Positions 34,390 through 44,479 of a stretch of DNA of 60,311 nucleotides are shown piece by piece (positions within the stretch are counted from its first letter, which is position 1; each line of letters begins with the position of its first letter). A program made the translations under genes and the position numbers. The stretch lies in NCBI GenBank assembly GCA_017628845.1, contig JAGBYI010000024.1:1-60311 (forward strand), given 5' to 3'. The DNA is from Bacteroidaceae bacterium. GTDB lineage: Bacteria; Bacteroidota; Bacteroidia; Bacteroidales; Bacteroidaceae. The notes beneath the pieces were generated by a model. The model was not told where the DNA came from and did no database searches. It saw nothing but the letters and a program-made list of their open reading frames with translations.

Positions 34390-36246
34390 ATGAAACAAGG
34401 CAACATTGGGGTAACAACTGAAAACATCTTCCCCGTAATCAAAAAATTCCTTTATAGCGACCACGAAATTTTCCTCCGCGAAATCGTGAGCAATGCCGTA
34501 GATGCTACTCAGAAGCTGAAGGCTCTTTCAGGCAAAGGAGAATTCAAAGGCGAATTGGGAGAACTGAAGGTTAGCGTTTCCGTGAACAAGGAGGCAAAAA
34601 CTATCACTGTTAGTGACAACGGCATAGGCATGACAGCCGAGGAGATAGAGAAGTACATCAATCAGATTGCCTTCTCTGGCGCCAACGACTTCCTGGACAA
34701 ATACAAGGACGACGCTCCTCAGATAATCGGTCACTTCGGTCTTGGTTTCTACTCCAGCTTCATGGTCAGCGACCGTGTTGACATCATTACCAAGAGCTAT
34801 AAAGAAGGAGAACCCGCACAGAAGTGGTCATGCGATGGTAGTCCCGAATTCACATTGGAAGAAGTAGAGAAAGAAAACAGAGGTACCGACATCGTAATGC
34901 ACATCAGCGAGGATTGCGAGGAGTTCCTGGAAAAACACAAGGTAGAATCCCTGCTCAAGAAATACTGTCACTTCCTGCCCGTTGCTATCGCCTATGGCAA
35001 GAAAAGCGAATGGAACGAAGAGAAAAAAGAGATGCAGGAAACAGAAGAGGACAATATCATTAATGACACAGAGCCACTGTGGACACGCAAACCCAATGAA
35101 CTGAAGGATGAGGACTACAAGGAATTCTACCGTAAGCTCTACCCCATGGCAGACGAGCCCCTATTCTGGATCCACCTTAATGTAGACTATCCCTTCAACC
35201 TCACCGGCATACTTTACTTCCCCAAGATAAAGAACCAGCTGGACATCCAGCGAAACAAAATTCAGCTCTACTGCAATCAGGTGTTCGTTACCGACCAGGT
35301 TGAGGGCATCGTACCAGAATTCCTTACCCTGCTTCATGGTGTCATCGACTCTCCAGACATCCCTCTGAACGTTAGCCGCAGCTATCTGCAGAGCGACCAG
35401 AATGTTAAGAAGATAAGTCAGTACATCACCAAGAAGGTAGCTGATCGCCTCAACAGTATATTCAAGAACGAACGTAAGGAATTTGAAGATAAGTGGAACG
35501 ACATCAGCATCTTCATAAACTATGGCATGCTCAGCGAAGAACAGTTCTATGACAAGGCCAAGCAGTTCTTCCTGCTGAAGGACACAGAGGGCAAATTCTT
35601 CACCCTGGACGAATACAAAACACTCATAGAGAGCAGCCAAACCGACAAGGACGGCCAACTCATCTATCTCTACGCACAAGATTCTGAAAGCCAGTACACA
35701 TATATCGAGGCAGCAAAACAGAAAGGTTACAGCGTACTGATGATGAACGGCCAGTTGGACACTCCTCTTATCAACATGCTTGAGCAGAAGTTGGAGAAGA
35801 CCCACTTCACACGCGTAGATGCCGACATCGTAGACAATCTGATAAAGCGCGACGATAACGAGAAGGAACAACTGGACAAGGAACAGGCCGAGAAACTTCA
35901 AAACCAGTTCAAGGAACTCCTTCCCAAGATGGAGAAAGTAGAGTTCACGCTACAGACACAAGCCATGGGCGAGGAACAACTGCCAGTCATCATCACACAG
36001 AGCGAATATATGCGCCGTATGAAGGACATGGCTCGCTTGCAACCTGGTATGCAGTTCTATGGCGAGATGCCCGACATGTACAATATGGTACTTAATACCG
36101 ACTCTCCCTTAGTCAAGGAACTCCTTGAAACAGAGAATACAGAGCGCATCAGTCAGCTCATAGACCTTGCCCTTCTTCAGAATGGCATGCTTTCTGGCGA
36201 AGCACTGACAAAATTTGTCAAGCGCTCGGTAAACATGATAAAGTAA
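34390..36246 (+). CDS. htpG: Hsp90 chaperone HtpG
   Basis: ATP-dependent cytosolic chaperone. 618 residues, slightly shorter than E. coli HtpG. GHKL ATP site: FLREIVSNAVDATQKL (Asn, ~37), VSDNGIGM (~77), IGHFGLGFYSSFMV (lid and glycine loop, ~117); the middle-domain catalytic Arg lies in LNVSRSYLQSDQ (~330). The C-terminal dimerisation domain ends at IK without a Hsp90 MEEVD tail, as in bacteria. It is the second gene of the clpC operon and is followed by a hairpin terminator. Confidence 0.96.
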   Translation: MKQGNIGVTTENIFPVIKKFLYSDHEIFLREIVSNAVDATQKLKALSGKGEFKGELGELKVSVSVNKEAKTITVSDNGIGMTAEEIEKYINQIAFSGANDFLDKYKDDAPQIIGHFGLGFYSSFMVSDRVDIITKSYKEGEPAQKWSCDGSPEFTLEEVEKENRGTDIVMHISEDCEEFLEKHKVESLLKKYCHFLPVAIAYGKKSEWNEEKKEMQETEEDNIINDTEPLWTRKPNELKDEDYKEFYRKLYPMADEPLFWIHLNVDYPFNLTGILYFPKIKNQLDIQRNKIQLYCNQVFVTDQVEGIVPEFLTLLHGVIDSPDIPLNVSRSYLQSDQNVKKISQYITKKVADRLNSIFKNERKEFEDKWNDISIFINYGMLSEEQFYDKAKQFFLLKDTEGKFFTLDEYKTLIESSQTDKDGQLIYLYAQDSESQYTYIEAAKQKGYSVLMMNGQLDTPLINMLEQKLEKTHFTRVDADIVDNLIKRDDNEKEQLDKEQAEKLQNQFKELLPKMEKVEFTLQTQAMGEEQLPVIITQSEYMRRMKDMARLQPGMQFYGEMPDMYNMVLNTDSPLVKELLETENTERISQLIDLALLQNGMLSGEALTKFVKRSVNMIK

Positions 36247-36266
36247 ACGAATTGTCTAATATAGGT

Positions 36267-36304
36267 TGTCCGCAGTGACTGATATCAGTGCTGCGGACAT
36301 TTTT
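36267..36304 (+). terminator. Terminator of clpC-htpG
   Basis: TGTCCGCAG (36267-36275) pairs with CTGCGGACA (36291-36299); the apical ACTGATATCAGT is itself palindromic, then TTTTT. Confidence 0.85.
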
Positions 36305-36547
36305 ATGGAATTTTCAATTCTCTGCAACTTTAGCATCTATGCTGGATATAAAGCAAAGTTTACTATAGGTGTTTTTCCTGTATTGTTGATTAGCATGTGT
36401 GCAATATATGGATAATATACCTGTTTTCAGCAGCATATTATAGACTCTGCAGAATTTTACTTTTGTCCCCTAAAGCAACTGCGAGTTATACGGGGTCGTT
36501 CGATGAATGTCTTGGGGACATTGCGTTGATGATGCATAGGACTAACA
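36305..36547. other. Intergenic region between htpG and the TIGR02757 gene
   Basis: AT-rich, about 240 bp. No gene, RNA or clear repeat seen. TCTGCAGA occurs once at the centre as a short palindrome. Confidence 0.4.
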
Positions 36548-37309
36548 CTAAAGCCCATGGTCTGCAGCTGTCATTAGCGCAATGTCGTATTTAAGTGGGT
36601 CCTCGGCAGACCATGATCTGAAGATATTTGTAAGTTCCAGGCAAGCTTTCCAATCAGCATTCTTTCGCTTCAGTATGGGGGCAGTTAACTGACATACATG
36701 TATGTCCATTACTGCATACAGTTTGCTCTGATCCATCTCTTTCCAAAGTCCTAGGTCAGGTTCTTCTTGCCTAATCATCCAGCGAAGATACATGCATATC
36801 CTTTTACATGCAGATACTCCAGGTTTACCAAGTCGGGCAGGGGATAACCATCCGCACAGATGGGAGATAATCTCATCTGTATTCATTCCATAGAAAAAAG
36901 ATTCCAATGTTTCTGTATCCGACCGTTTCATGTGTTCTGCCAGAGCATGGTGTATGTTTCTGCATACAAGGATAAATTTTTCCCTGTTCAAAGTACGGTA
37001 GACACATCCGTTTTTGGCATCAGTATAACTATTTTCATATTTTCCATCAAGTATGAATCTTGCTGGATGCCATTGCATCTCATCTCTCAGCATCTTTCGT
37101 GCTGCTTGCTTGATGGCTTTGCGATTACCCCATGTGATCATGGCAACAAACAGAGCACCAAGTTCTATGTCCAATTGTCTGTCCGTGTATTCCTTAAGTT
37201 CGTAAACGATTCCACATGGGTCAATAGCAAGAAACTTATCCTTGTTAAAATGTTCCTGGCATACCTTGTCCAGCAGTTCCTTTGTTATTGTCTTGCTGTT
37301 ATTTTTCAT
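36548..37309 (-). CDS. TIGR02757 family protein
   Basis: 253 residues. It matches the TIGR02757 (DUF2400) pattern: ALFVAMITWGNRKAIKQAARKML (~50-72), VYRTLNREKFI, GVSACKRICMYLRWMIRQEEPDLGLW (~165-190) and the closing YAVMDIHVCQLTAPILKRKNADW. The family occurs through Bacteroidetes and shares helical similarity with HhH-GPD DNA glycosylases, but its biochemical role is unknown. A -7 box (37325-37318) lies only 9 bp before the start codon, so the transcript may be nearly leaderless. It is divergent from ssb. Confidence 0.85.
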   Translation of the reverse strand: MKNNSKTITKELLDKVCQEHFNKDKFLAIDPCGIVYELKEYTDRQLDIELGALFVAMITWGNRKAIKQAARKMLRDEMQWHPARFILDGKYENSYTDAKNGCVYRTLNREKFILVCRNIHHALAEHMKRSDTETLESFFYGMNTDEIISHLCGWLSPARLGKPGVSACKRICMYLRWMIRQEEPDLGLWKEMDQSKLYAVMDIHVCQLTAPILKRKNADWKACLELTNIFRSWSAEDPLKYDIALMTAADHGL

Positions 37310-37317
37310 ATCAGTGG

Positions 37318-37325
37318 CAAAGATA
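37318..37325 (-). promoter_or_regulatory. -7 box next to the TIGR02757 start codon
   Basis: TATCTTTG on the minus strand 8 bp before the ATG; transcription would begin at or within a few bases of the start codon. Confidence 0.4.
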
Positions 37326-37391
37326 AGTAATTTTGACGTTATAGCCGAAGTTTTTCATCATTCTTTGCCATAATGTTGAATGTTCAAATTC

Positions 37392-37422
37392 TTGTATGAA
37401 CCAGAATAATTCCTTAACTTTG
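37392..37422 (+). promoter_or_regulatory. Bacteroidetes-type promoter of ssb-gldE
   Basis: TTG (37392-37394), a 20-bp spacer and TAACTTTG (37415-37422), 32 bp before the ssb start. Confidence 0.75.
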
Positions 37423-37454
37423 CACCACATTATTAAATATAAGATTAAGGTATT

Positions 37455-37829
37455 ATGAATAAAGTTATGCTTATCGGCAACGTCGGAGTTGAACCAGAGG
37501 TACGTTATGTTGATGCCGGAGTGGCTGTTGCCAGTCTTCGTTTGGCAACGACCGAGCGCGGATACCGTTTGCAAAATGGCACCGAAGTACCAGACCGTAC
37601 AGAATGGCATAACATCGTCTTATGGCGCCAGTTAGCAGAAACGGTGGAAAAATATGTTCACAAAGGCGACAAACTATATATTGAGGGCAAGATTCACACA
37701 CGCTCTTACGATGACCGTTCTGGGCAAAAACGATACGTTGTGGAAATTTGGGCCGAGGCAATGGAGATGCTTTCTCTGCGCCGTACGGAAACAACACCTG
37801 AGAGTAGTTCAGTCGCTAACAACGAATGA
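37455..37829 (+). CDS. ssb: Single-stranded DNA-binding protein, tail-less paralogue
   Basis: An OB-fold SSB of 124 residues: NKVMLIGNVGVEPEVRY, VASLRLATTERGY, TEWHNIVLWRQLAETVEKYVHKGDKLYIEGKIHTR and an aromatic/charged end. It stops at NSLANNE-like polar residues and lacks the long Gly/Pro-rich tail and the acidic DDDIPF-type tip that recruits partner proteins, so it is probably an accessory SSB. It is 66 bp upstream of gldE, a neighbourhood common in Bacteroidetes. Confidence 0.92.
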   Translation: MNKVMLIGNVGVEPEVRYVDAGVAVASLRLATTERGYRLQNGTEVPDRTEWHNIVLWRQLAETVEKYVHKGDKLYIEGKIHTRSYDDRSGQKRYVVEIWAEAMEMLSLRRTETTPESSSVANNE

Positions 37830-37895
37830 TAGTTGGCTGACTGGTTTCATCTTACCCATAAAAAAACTAATATCTACTTACTGATTGATTTATAG

Positions 37896-39215
37896 ATGTT
37901 TCTTTACTTAAATACTGCATTTGACTTTAATATATCCGTTACCGAACCTACCATGCTTGCATGGGTGGCATTGGGTTGTAGCGTAGTGCTGCTTATATGC
38001 AGTGCCCTGGCATCGGCCAGCGAGATTGCTTTCTTCAGTCTCTCCCCCCAGCATCTAACAGAGATATCTGAAGAGCGTCGTAAAAACGACACCTACATTC
38101 TCCAACTACGTGAACAAAGCGACCGTGTTCTTGCCACTATACTCATTTTGAATAATCTTGTCAATGTGGGTATAATCATGCTACTTAATTACTTCTTTAT
38201 GGATTGGATGCATTTCGGACAGGGGGCTGAGTGGCTGGAGTTTCTGCTTCTTACCGTCCTGCTTACATTTCTACTCCTTCTTTTTGGTGAGATAATGCCT
38301 AAGATATATAGTGCGCAATATACTTTGTCCTTTGCACGCTTTGCCGCACCTATTCTTAATATAATGAAGAAGGTTTTTTATCCCGTCTCATCATTGCTGA
38401 TGATGAGCAAGGCATTTACGGACAGGATTGTGTCCTACGAGACAGAATCACTAACTGTAGATGATTTGGAAAAGGCAATGGAACTTACTAACAAGAAGGA
38501 TATTGCTGAAGAAAGCCAAATGCTACAAGGTATAATACGTTTTGGAGGAGAGATGGCGAGGGAAGTGATGACGCCTCGTGTGGATATCGTAGATTTGGAC
38601 ATGTCAGCAACTTTTCCGGAAGTCATCAAATGCGTTGTGGATAATAATTATAGCAGAATCCCTGTTTATAAGGGAACATCTGATAACATACAGGGAGTCT
38701 TATACATCAAGGATCTTCTGCCTCATCTACAAAAGCCGGCCACATTTCGTTGGCAGACACTGATACGCCCCCCGTATTTCGTTCCCGAGACAAAAATGAT
38801 AGACGACCTACTGCGGGACTTCCAGCAGAATAAGGTCCATATAGCCATCGTGGTTGATGAGTTTGGAGGCACTTCTGGTATTGTTACCATGGAGGACATT
38901 ATCGAGGAGATAATAGGAGAGATAGACGATGAGTATGATGATGATGAGAAAACTTATCATCGACTCAACCAGAATACATACTTGTTTCAGGCAAAGACAC
39001 TTCTGACTGATTTTTACCGAATCATGGGATTAGATGATGATTTTTTTGATGGTGTTGACGGTGATGCCGATACGTTGGCAGGTCTGCTTCTGGAATTGAA
39101 GGGCGAGTTTCCATCTATGCACGAACGCCTTGTTTATCGCAATTTTACTTTCGAGATAATGGAGATGGACGAACGACGCATAGTGTCCATCAAGGTTATA
39201 CAAGGCAAACAATAG
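37896..39215 (+). CDS. gldE: GldE-like DUF21/CBS/CorC membrane protein
   Basis: 439 residues. Three to four membrane segments of a DUF21 (CNNM) domain occupy ~20-190; a CBS pair follows (~210-340; [44 protein letters not shown]) and a C-terminal CorC_HlyC domain (~350-439). Related proteins are implicated in magnesium/cobalt efflux; GldE is the Bacteroidetes member named for gliding motility, found beside ssb also in non-gliding species, as here. It resides in the inner membrane with CBS domains in the cytoplasm. A strong terminator follows. Confidence 0.88.
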   Translation: MFLYLNTAFDFNISVTEPTMLAWVALGCSVVLLICSALASASEIAFFSLSPQHLTEISEERRKNDTYILQLREQSDRVLATILILNNLVNVGIIMLLNYFFMDWMHFGQGAEWLEFLLLTVLLTFLLLLFGEIMPKIYSAQYTLSFARFAAPILNIMKKVFYPVSSLLMMSKAFTDRIVSYETESLTVDDLEKAMELTNKKDIAEESQMLQGIIRFGGEMAREVMTPRVDIVDLDMSATFPEVIKCVVDNNYSRIPVYKGTSDNIQGVLYIKDLLPHLQKPATFRWQTLIRPPYFVPETKMIDDLLRDFQQNKVHIAIVVDEFGGTSGIVTMEDIIEEIIGEIDDEYDDDEKTYHRLNQNTYLFQAKTLLTDFYRIMGLDDDFFDGVDGDADTLAGLLLELKGEFPSMHERLVYRNFTFEIMEMDERRIVSIKVIQGKQ

Positions 39216-39216
39216 A

Positions 39217-39247
39217 GAAAACGGGGCTTTTGCCCCGTTTTCTTTTT
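39217..39247 (+). terminator. Rho-independent terminator of ssb-gldE
   Basis: GAAAACGGGGC (39217-39227), TTTT loop, GCCCCGTTTTC (39232-39242), then TTTTT. Confidence 0.9.
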
Positions 39248-39277
39248 GCTTAATGATATTTTCCTGTCACCCAATCC

Positions 39278-39889
39278 TTACGATTTCAGGCGGTGGCGGA
39301 TGTAGGTTTCCATGATGTCTATGGCCTGGTCGTTGGCGCCTCCCTCGGGGATGATGAGGTCGGCAAAGCGCTTGGTGGGCTCGATGAACTCCTCGTGCAT
39401 GGGCTTTAGCACGTCCAGATAGCGGTCGATGACCATCTGCGTGGTGCGTCCGCGCTCTACGGTGTCGCGCAGGATGTTGCGGATAAGGCGCACGTCGGCA
39501 TCAGTGTCCACATAGATCTTTAGGTCCATAAGGTCGCGCAGGTCCTTGCGGTACAGTGCCATGATACCCTCTATGATGATGACTTCGCAGGGTTCCACGT
39601 GCACGGTCTGGGGCAGACGGTTGGAGGTGATGTAGTCGTAGGTGGGCTGTTCTATGGCCTTGCCCTGGCGCAAGTCGTGCAGCTGGCGGCAAAGCAAATC
39701 CCAGTCGAATGCATCGGGGTGGTCATAGTTGATGAGCCTGCGCTGTTCCATGGTGAGATGCGTGTTGTCGTTGTAGTACGAATCCTGCGGAATCACCGCC
39801 ACATTCTCGCCCTGGAGTGCCTCCATTATCTTTCTGACCACGGTAGTCTTTCCGCTTCCCGTGCCACCTGCTATTCCTATAATATACAT
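39278..39889 (-). CDS. udk: Uridine kinase
   Basis: Phosphorylates uridine and cytidine in pyrimidine salvage. 203 residues: P-loop [18 protein letters not shown] (~5-22), [14 protein letters not shown] (~36; substrate Asp), [13 protein letters not shown] (~55), [20 protein letters not shown] (~104) and [20 protein letters not shown] (lid). A near-consensus -7 box (TACCTTCG) lies upstream on the minus strand. It converges on ssb-gldE. Confidence 0.96.
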   Translation of the reverse strand: MYIIGIAGGTGSGKTTVVRKIMEALQGENVAVIPQDSYYNDNTHLTMEQRRLINYDHPDAFDWDLLCRQLHDLRQGKAIEQPTYDYITSNRLPQTVHVEPCEVIIIEGIMALYRKDLRDLMDLKIYVDTDADVRLIRNILRDTVERGRTTQMVIDRYLDVLKPMHEEFIEPTKRFADLIIPEGGANDQAIDIMETYIRHRLKS

Positions 39890-39994
39890 TGACGTGAGTG
39901 TATCTGGTTATGTTTTCTCGCAACGAAGGTAGATATTTTTATCGGCATTGCCGAATAATGGACTGTAAAATGTGTGCATTAAAGGAAAAATACG

Positions 39995-40002
39995 TATCTT
40001 TG
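39995..40002 (+). promoter_or_regulatory. -7 box of hisG operon
   Basis: TATCTTTG, 44 bp upstream of hisG; the -33 region has only GTG at the right distance (39972-39974). No his leader peptide or T-box was seen. Confidence 0.55.
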
Positions 40003-40046
40003 TCGCCTAAGACAAGTAAAATCACTAAGTAAAAAATAGCAGAATA

Positions 40047-40898
40047 ATGTTGAGAATTGCTGTTCAGTCCAAGGGAAGACTCTTCGAGGACACCATGTCG
40101 CTGCTGGCCGAGGCCGGTATCAAGGTTAGTACAAGCAAGCGCACGCTGCTGGTGCAGAGCGCAGATTTCCCCATAGAAGTACTGTACCTCCGCGATGACG
40201 ACATCCCCCAGTGCGTGGCAACCGGAGTTACCGACCTGGGCATTGTGGGCAGGAACGAGTACGAGGAGCGCCAGGAGCAGGCCGAGATTATCCGTCCGCT
40301 GGGCTTTTCCAAGTGCCGCATGTCGCTGGCCATCCCCAAGGCGGTAAAGTATACAGGCCTGAACTGGTTTGAGGGAAAGAAGATAGCTACCTCTTACCCC
40401 AACATCCTGCGCCGTTTCCTGCAGGACAACCACATTATGGCCGACATACACGTCATCACCGGTTCTGTGGAGATCAGTCCTGGCATAGGCCTCAGCGATG
40501 CTATCTTCGATATCGTGAGCAGCGGCAGCACCCTGGTGAGCAACAACCTGGCCGAGGTGGAGGTGGTGATGCAGAGCGAGGCACTTCTGATAGGCAACCG
40601 CAACCTCTCGCCCAGCAAGCGTGCCATCCTGGAAGAACTGCTCTTCCGCATAGAGGCCGTGAAGGCAGCCGAGAACAAGAAGTACGTGCTCATGAACGTG
40701 CCCACCGACAAGGTGCAGGCCGTGGTGGCTGTGCTCCCCGGTGCCAAGTCGCCCACCATCATGCCTTTGGCCACGGAAGGGTGGAGCAGTATCCACACCG
40801 TGGTGGACGAAAAGTCCTTTTGGGAGATTATATCCCGCCTGAAGGAACTTGGTGCCCAGGGCATCCTGGTAATGCCCATCGAAAAGATGATACTTTAG
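40047..40898 (+). CDS. hisG: ATP phosphoribosyltransferase, long form
   Basis: First and committed step of histidine synthesis: condenses ATP with PRPP. The length of 283 residues and a C-terminal ACT-like regulatory domain (~210-283; YVLMNVPTDKVQAVVAVLPG) make it the long, HisZ-independent form, expected to be inhibited by histidine. Catalytic part: LRIAVQSKGRLFEDTMSLL, CVATGVTDLGIVG, and the PRPP loop GIGLSDAIFDIVSSGSTL (~150). It heads hisG-hisD-hisC-hisB-recR. Confidence 0.96.
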   Translation: MLRIAVQSKGRLFEDTMSLLAEAGIKVSTSKRTLLVQSADFPIEVLYLRDDDIPQCVATGVTDLGIVGRNEYEERQEQAEIIRPLGFSKCRMSLAIPKAVKYTGLNWFEGKKIATSYPNILRRFLQDNHIMADIHVITGSVEISPGIGLSDAIFDIVSSGSTLVSNNLAEVEVVMQSEALLIGNRNLSPSKRAILEELLFRIEAVKAAENKKYVLMNVPTDKVQAVVAVLPGAKSPTIMPLATEGWSSIHTVVDEKSFWEIISRLKELGAQGILVMPIEKMIL

Positions 40899-40974
40899 AA
40901 AAGACCTCGGAAAACTATGACTAATCGGAAAACTCCGAATATTCCGACTATTCAGAAAAACCATTTGACCAACA

Positions 40975-42267
40975 ATGATACAGACAGTCCTATACCCCGG
41001 CAGGGAAGACTATGCAGCCTTGCTCCAGCGCCCCCACAAGGATGCCGCAGACCTGGGCTCCATAGTGGCAGGAGTGCTGCATGACGTGCGCCGGGAAGGC
41101 GACACGGCCGTTTTGCGCTACGAGGAGAAGTTTGACAAGGTTTGCCTCGCCTCGCTCGCCGTAAGCGAAGAGGAGATCCAGGAGGCCGAACACCTCATAT
41201 CCGACGAACTGAAGCAGTCCATACGCCTTGCCCATGCCAACATACACCGCTTCCACCAGGCCCAGCGCATGCAGCCCGTCAGCGTGGAAACCGCTCCTGG
41301 CGTGCACTGCTGGCAGAAGTCGGTGGCAATAGAAAGGGTGGGGCTCTACATACCCGGCGGCACAGCACCCCTGTTCAGCACCGTCCTGATGCTTGCCACT
41401 CCTGCCAAGATAGCAGGATGTGCCGACATAGTCCTCTGCTCTCCCCCTTCGCCACAGGGCAAACTGCACCCAGCCATACTCTATGCCGCCCGTGTGGCAG
41501 GAGTGAACCGCATATTCAAGTGCGGAGGCGTCCAGGCAATAGGCGCCATGGCATACGGTACGGAGACGGTGCCCAAGGTGAGCAAGATATTCGGTCCTGG
41601 CAATCAGTTCGTTACCTGCGCCAAGCAGCAGGTGAGCATGACCGATGTGGCCATAGACATGCCTGCCGGACCTTCCGAGGTGGCCATCGTGGCCGACAGG
41701 ACATGCCATCCGCGCTATGTGGCGGCAGATATGCTCAGTCAGGCAGAACACGGCATGGACTCGCAGAGCATACTCTTCACCGATAGCGAGCAGGTGGCAC
41801 ACGACGTGCTCCGTGAACTGGAGGCGCAACTGGAATCCCTGCCCCGCAAGGAGATGGCCAAGGCATCGCTGCGCTATAGCCGCATCGTGGTGCTCAGAGA
41901 CATGGAGGAGGCCTTCGGCATTTGCAACGAGTATGCCCCCGAACACCTTATCCTGGCCATGGATTCGGCTCTGGAATGGACGGACAGGGTGGTGAATGCC
42001 GGTAGCGTCTTTCTGGGACATTACAGTTGCGAGAGCGCAGGCGACTACGCTTCGGGCACCAACCACACCCTGCCCACAAGCGGATACGCCAAGGCGTATA
42101 GCGGAGTAAATCTGGACAGTTTCTGCCGAAAGATAACCTTCCAGCACCTCACCCCCCAGGGCATACAGAGCATAGGCCGTGCCGTGGAGGTGATGGCCGA
42201 GGCGGAGAGCCTGGATGCGCACCGCAATGCCATGACGCTGAGAATGCAGGACCTGCAGGAAGACTAA
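40975..42267 (+). CDS. hisD: Histidinol dehydrogenase
   Basis: Zn- and NAD-dependent; oxidises histidinol to histidine in two steps. 430 residues. Motifs: VALERVGLYIPGGTAPLFSTVL-like stretch (~118), VYGPGNQ-type IFGPGNQFVTCAKQ (~208), DMPAGPSEVAIVAD (~228), SQAEHGMDSQSILFT (zinc-ligand region, ~256) and YAPEHLIL (~320) with GDYASGTNHTLPTSG (~360). Confidence 0.96.
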   Translation: MIQTVLYPGREDYAALLQRPHKDAADLGSIVAGVLHDVRREGDTAVLRYEEKFDKVCLASLAVSEEEIQEAEHLISDELKQSIRLAHANIHRFHQAQRMQPVSVETAPGVHCWQKSVAIERVGLYIPGGTAPLFSTVLMLATPAKIAGCADIVLCSPPSPQGKLHPAILYAARVAGVNRIFKCGGVQAIGAMAYGTETVPKVSKIFGPGNQFVTCAKQQVSMTDVAIDMPAGPSEVAIVADRTCHPRYVAADMLSQAEHGMDSQSILFTDSEQVAHDVLRELEAQLESLPRKEMAKASLRYSRIVVLRDMEEAFGICNEYAPEHLILAMDSALEWTDRVVNAGSVFLGHYSCESAGDYASGTNHTLPTSGYAKAYSGVNLDSFCRKITFQHLTPQGIQSIGRAVEVMAEAESLDAHRNAMTLRMQDLQED

Positions 42268-42336
42268 TCTCTCTCTCTGCTACAACGCACATTCGCACTA
42301 ACAAGACAACCACACATTACTCAAGCAATACAACCG

Positions 42337-43371
42337 ATGTTAGAGAATCTGGTAAGAAAGAACATACTGGCACTGAAACCCTATTCCTGTGCCCGAGACG
42401 AGTTCAAGGGCAGGGATGCGCACGTGTTCCTGGATGCCAACGAGAGTGCCTACAACACTCCCTACAACCGCTATCCCGATCCATTGCAGGAGGCGCTCAA
42501 GAAAGACCTCTCGCTGGTCAAGGGAATCTGCCCTAGCAGGATATTCCTGGGCAACGGTAGCGATGAGGCCATAGACCTGGTGTACCGTGTTTTCTGCGAA
42601 CCAAGAGTGGATAATGTTGTGGCCATAGAACCAACATACGGTATGTACAAGGTTTGTGCCGACATCAATAATGTAGAATACCGACCTGTCTGTCTTTCTG
42701 CTGATTATGCCATGTCTGCTGAGGCATTGCTGCAAGCGTGCGACGAGCACACCAAGGTGGTGTGGATATGCTCGCCCAACAACCCGACGGGCAACGATAT
42801 GGACAGGCGCGAGTTGCAGAAACTGCTCCTTGAGTTCAAGGGAATAGTGGTGGTGGACGAGGCCTACGGCGACTTCTCCGACCTGCGCCCCATGCGTTCC
42901 TTCCTTGACCATTTTCCACGCATGATAGTGCTCAACACCTTTTCCAAGGCATGGGCATCGGCAGGCATACGTCTGGGCATGGCATTCGCATCGGAGGAGA
43001 TTATCGGACTCTTCAACAAGGTGAAGTATCCCTACAACGTGAACCTCCTCACTCAGGAGAAGGCTCGCGAACTGCTCGCCGACATGCAGAAGGTGGAGCG
43101 GTGGGTCAACGAGGTGCGCTACGAGCGCAAGCACATGATACCGTGCCTCATGGAACTGCCTGTAGTGAAGAAGGTCTACCCCTCGGCAGCCAACTTCCTG
43201 CTGGTTAAGGTTACCGATGCCGATGCCATCTATGCCTACCTGGTGGACAGGGGCATAATAGTACGCAACCGCAACCGCGTGATGCTATGCCAGAATGCCT
43301 TGCGCATAACCATCGGTTCCAAGGCCGAGAACAACGAACTGCTGGGTGCTCTGAGAAGTTACAGGAGATAA
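42337..43371 (+). CDS. hisC: Histidinol-phosphate aminotransferase
   Basis: PLP-dependent fold-type I enzyme making histidinol phosphate. 344 residues: [19 protein letters not shown] (~30), [30 protein letters not shown] (~145), [11 protein letters not shown] (~172) and the PLP lysine in [15 protein letters not shown] (~205). It lies 69 bp after hisD and 37 bp before hisB. Confidence 0.96.
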   Translation: MLENLVRKNILALKPYSCARDEFKGRDAHVFLDANESAYNTPYNRYPDPLQEALKKDLSLVKGICPSRIFLGNGSDEAIDLVYRVFCEPRVDNVVAIEPTYGMYKVCADINNVEYRPVCLSADYAMSAEALLQACDEHTKVVWICSPNNPTGNDMDRRELQKLLLEFKGIVVVDEAYGDFSDLRPMRSFLDHFPRMIVLNTFSKAWASAGIRLGMAFASEEIIGLFNKVKYPYNVNLLTQEKARELLADMQKVERWVNEVRYERKHMIPCLMELPVVKKVYPSAANFLLVKVTDADAIYAYLVDRGIIVRNRNRVMLCQNALRITIGSKAENNELLGALRSYRR

Positions 43372-43408
43372 TACAGACCTTCCGCCACAATCGCATAGAT
43401 ACAACGAC

Positions 43409-44479
43409 ATGAAACAAAGAATACTCTTCATAGACCGCGACGGCACCATCCTGCAGGAACCCGAGGACGAGCAGATTGACTCCTTTGGCAAGTTCCAGTT
43501 TGTGCCAGGTGCCATTGGCGCCCTGTCGTTCCTTGCAAAGCACACGGACTACAGGCTGGTGATGGTTAGCAACCAGGACGGACTTGGTACCGACTCGTAT
43601 CTCGAGGCCGACTTCTGGCCTACGCACAACCTTATGCTCGACATTCTCCGTGGAGAGGGAGTGGAGTTCGAGGCGCAGCATATCGACCGCTCGTTTCCTC
43701 ACGATAACCTTCCCACTCGCAAGCCAGGAACCGCCATGCTCACCAGTTATATGGACGATCCCGAGGTGGATATGGCCGGCTCCTATGTCATCGGCGACAG
43801 GCGCACGGATGCCCTTTTGGCCGAGAACCTCGGATGCAAAAGCCTGATAATAGGCGAAGATATGGGGTGGGGGCGCATAGCAGAGATACTGTTTGCCGGC
43901 GACCGCCGTGCATCGGTTGTCAGAAAGACGCACGAGACGGATATAGAGGTGAGTGTGGCATTGGACGGTAACGGCAGAAGTAATATCTCTACCGGAATTG
44001 GTTTCTTCGACCATATGCTCGAGCAGATAGCGCGTCATGGCAACATTGATCTTGACATCACCTGCCGTGGCGACCTGCACGTGGACGAGCACCATACCAT
44101 AGAGGACACTGCACTGGCATTGGGCGAGTGCCTGGCACTGGCATTGGGCGACAAGCGCGGAATAGAGCGCTATGGCTACTGCCTGCCCATGGACGACTGC
44201 CTGTGCCAGGTGAGCCTCGACTTCGGCGGAAGACCATGGCTGATGTGGGATGCCGAGTTCCGCAGGGAGAAGGTGGGGGAGATGCCCACGGAGATGTTTC
44301 TGCATTTCTTCAAGAGCCTTTCAGACAGTGCACGCATGAACCTGAACATAAAGGCGGAGGGTGCCAACGAGCACCATAAGATAGAGGGTATCTTCAAGGC
44401 CTTTGCACGTGCCGTGAAGATGGCGGTGAAAAGGGATATAGAACACTTCAACCTGCCTTCCAGCAAGGGTACGCTATGA
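43409..44479 (+). CDS. hisB: Histidinol-phosphatase / imidazoleglycerol-phosphate dehydratase
   Basis: Bifunctional, 356 residues. N-terminal HAD phosphatase (~1-165): [14 protein letters not shown] (nucleophile Asp), [14 protein letters not shown] and [17 protein letters not shown]-terminal dehydratase (~166-356): [35 protein letters not shown] and [18 protein letters not shown], whose His-rich motifs bind manganese. Fusion in this order is as in E. coli and most Bacteroidetes. It overlaps recR by 4 bp. Confidence 0.97.
   Translation: MKQRILFIDRDGTILQEPEDEQIDSFGKFQFVPGAIGALSFLAKHTDYRLVMVSNQDGLGTDSYLEADFWPTHNLMLDILRGEGVEFEAQHIDRSFPHDNLPTRKPGTAMLTSYMDDPEVDMAGSYVIGDRRTDALLAENLGCKSLIIGEDMGWGRIAEILFAGDRRASVVRKTHETDIEVSVALDGNGRSNISTGIGFFDHMLEQIARHGNIDLDITCRGDLHVDEHHTIEDTALALGECLALALGDKRGIERYGYCLPMDDCLCQVSLDFGGRPWLMWDAEFRREKVGEMPTEMFLHFFKSLSDSARMNLNIKAEGANEHHKIEGIFKAFARAVKMAVKRDIEHFNLPSSKGTL

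Noticed and set aside
40990..42222. 410-codon open frame antisense to hisD
   Set aside because: A shadow produced by the codon bias of hisD; no family resemblance, no promoter, and hisD is clearly the real gene. The same holds for long antisense frames over clpC (33054-34088), fabD (25550-26572), hisG (39939-40964) and hisB (43211-44305).
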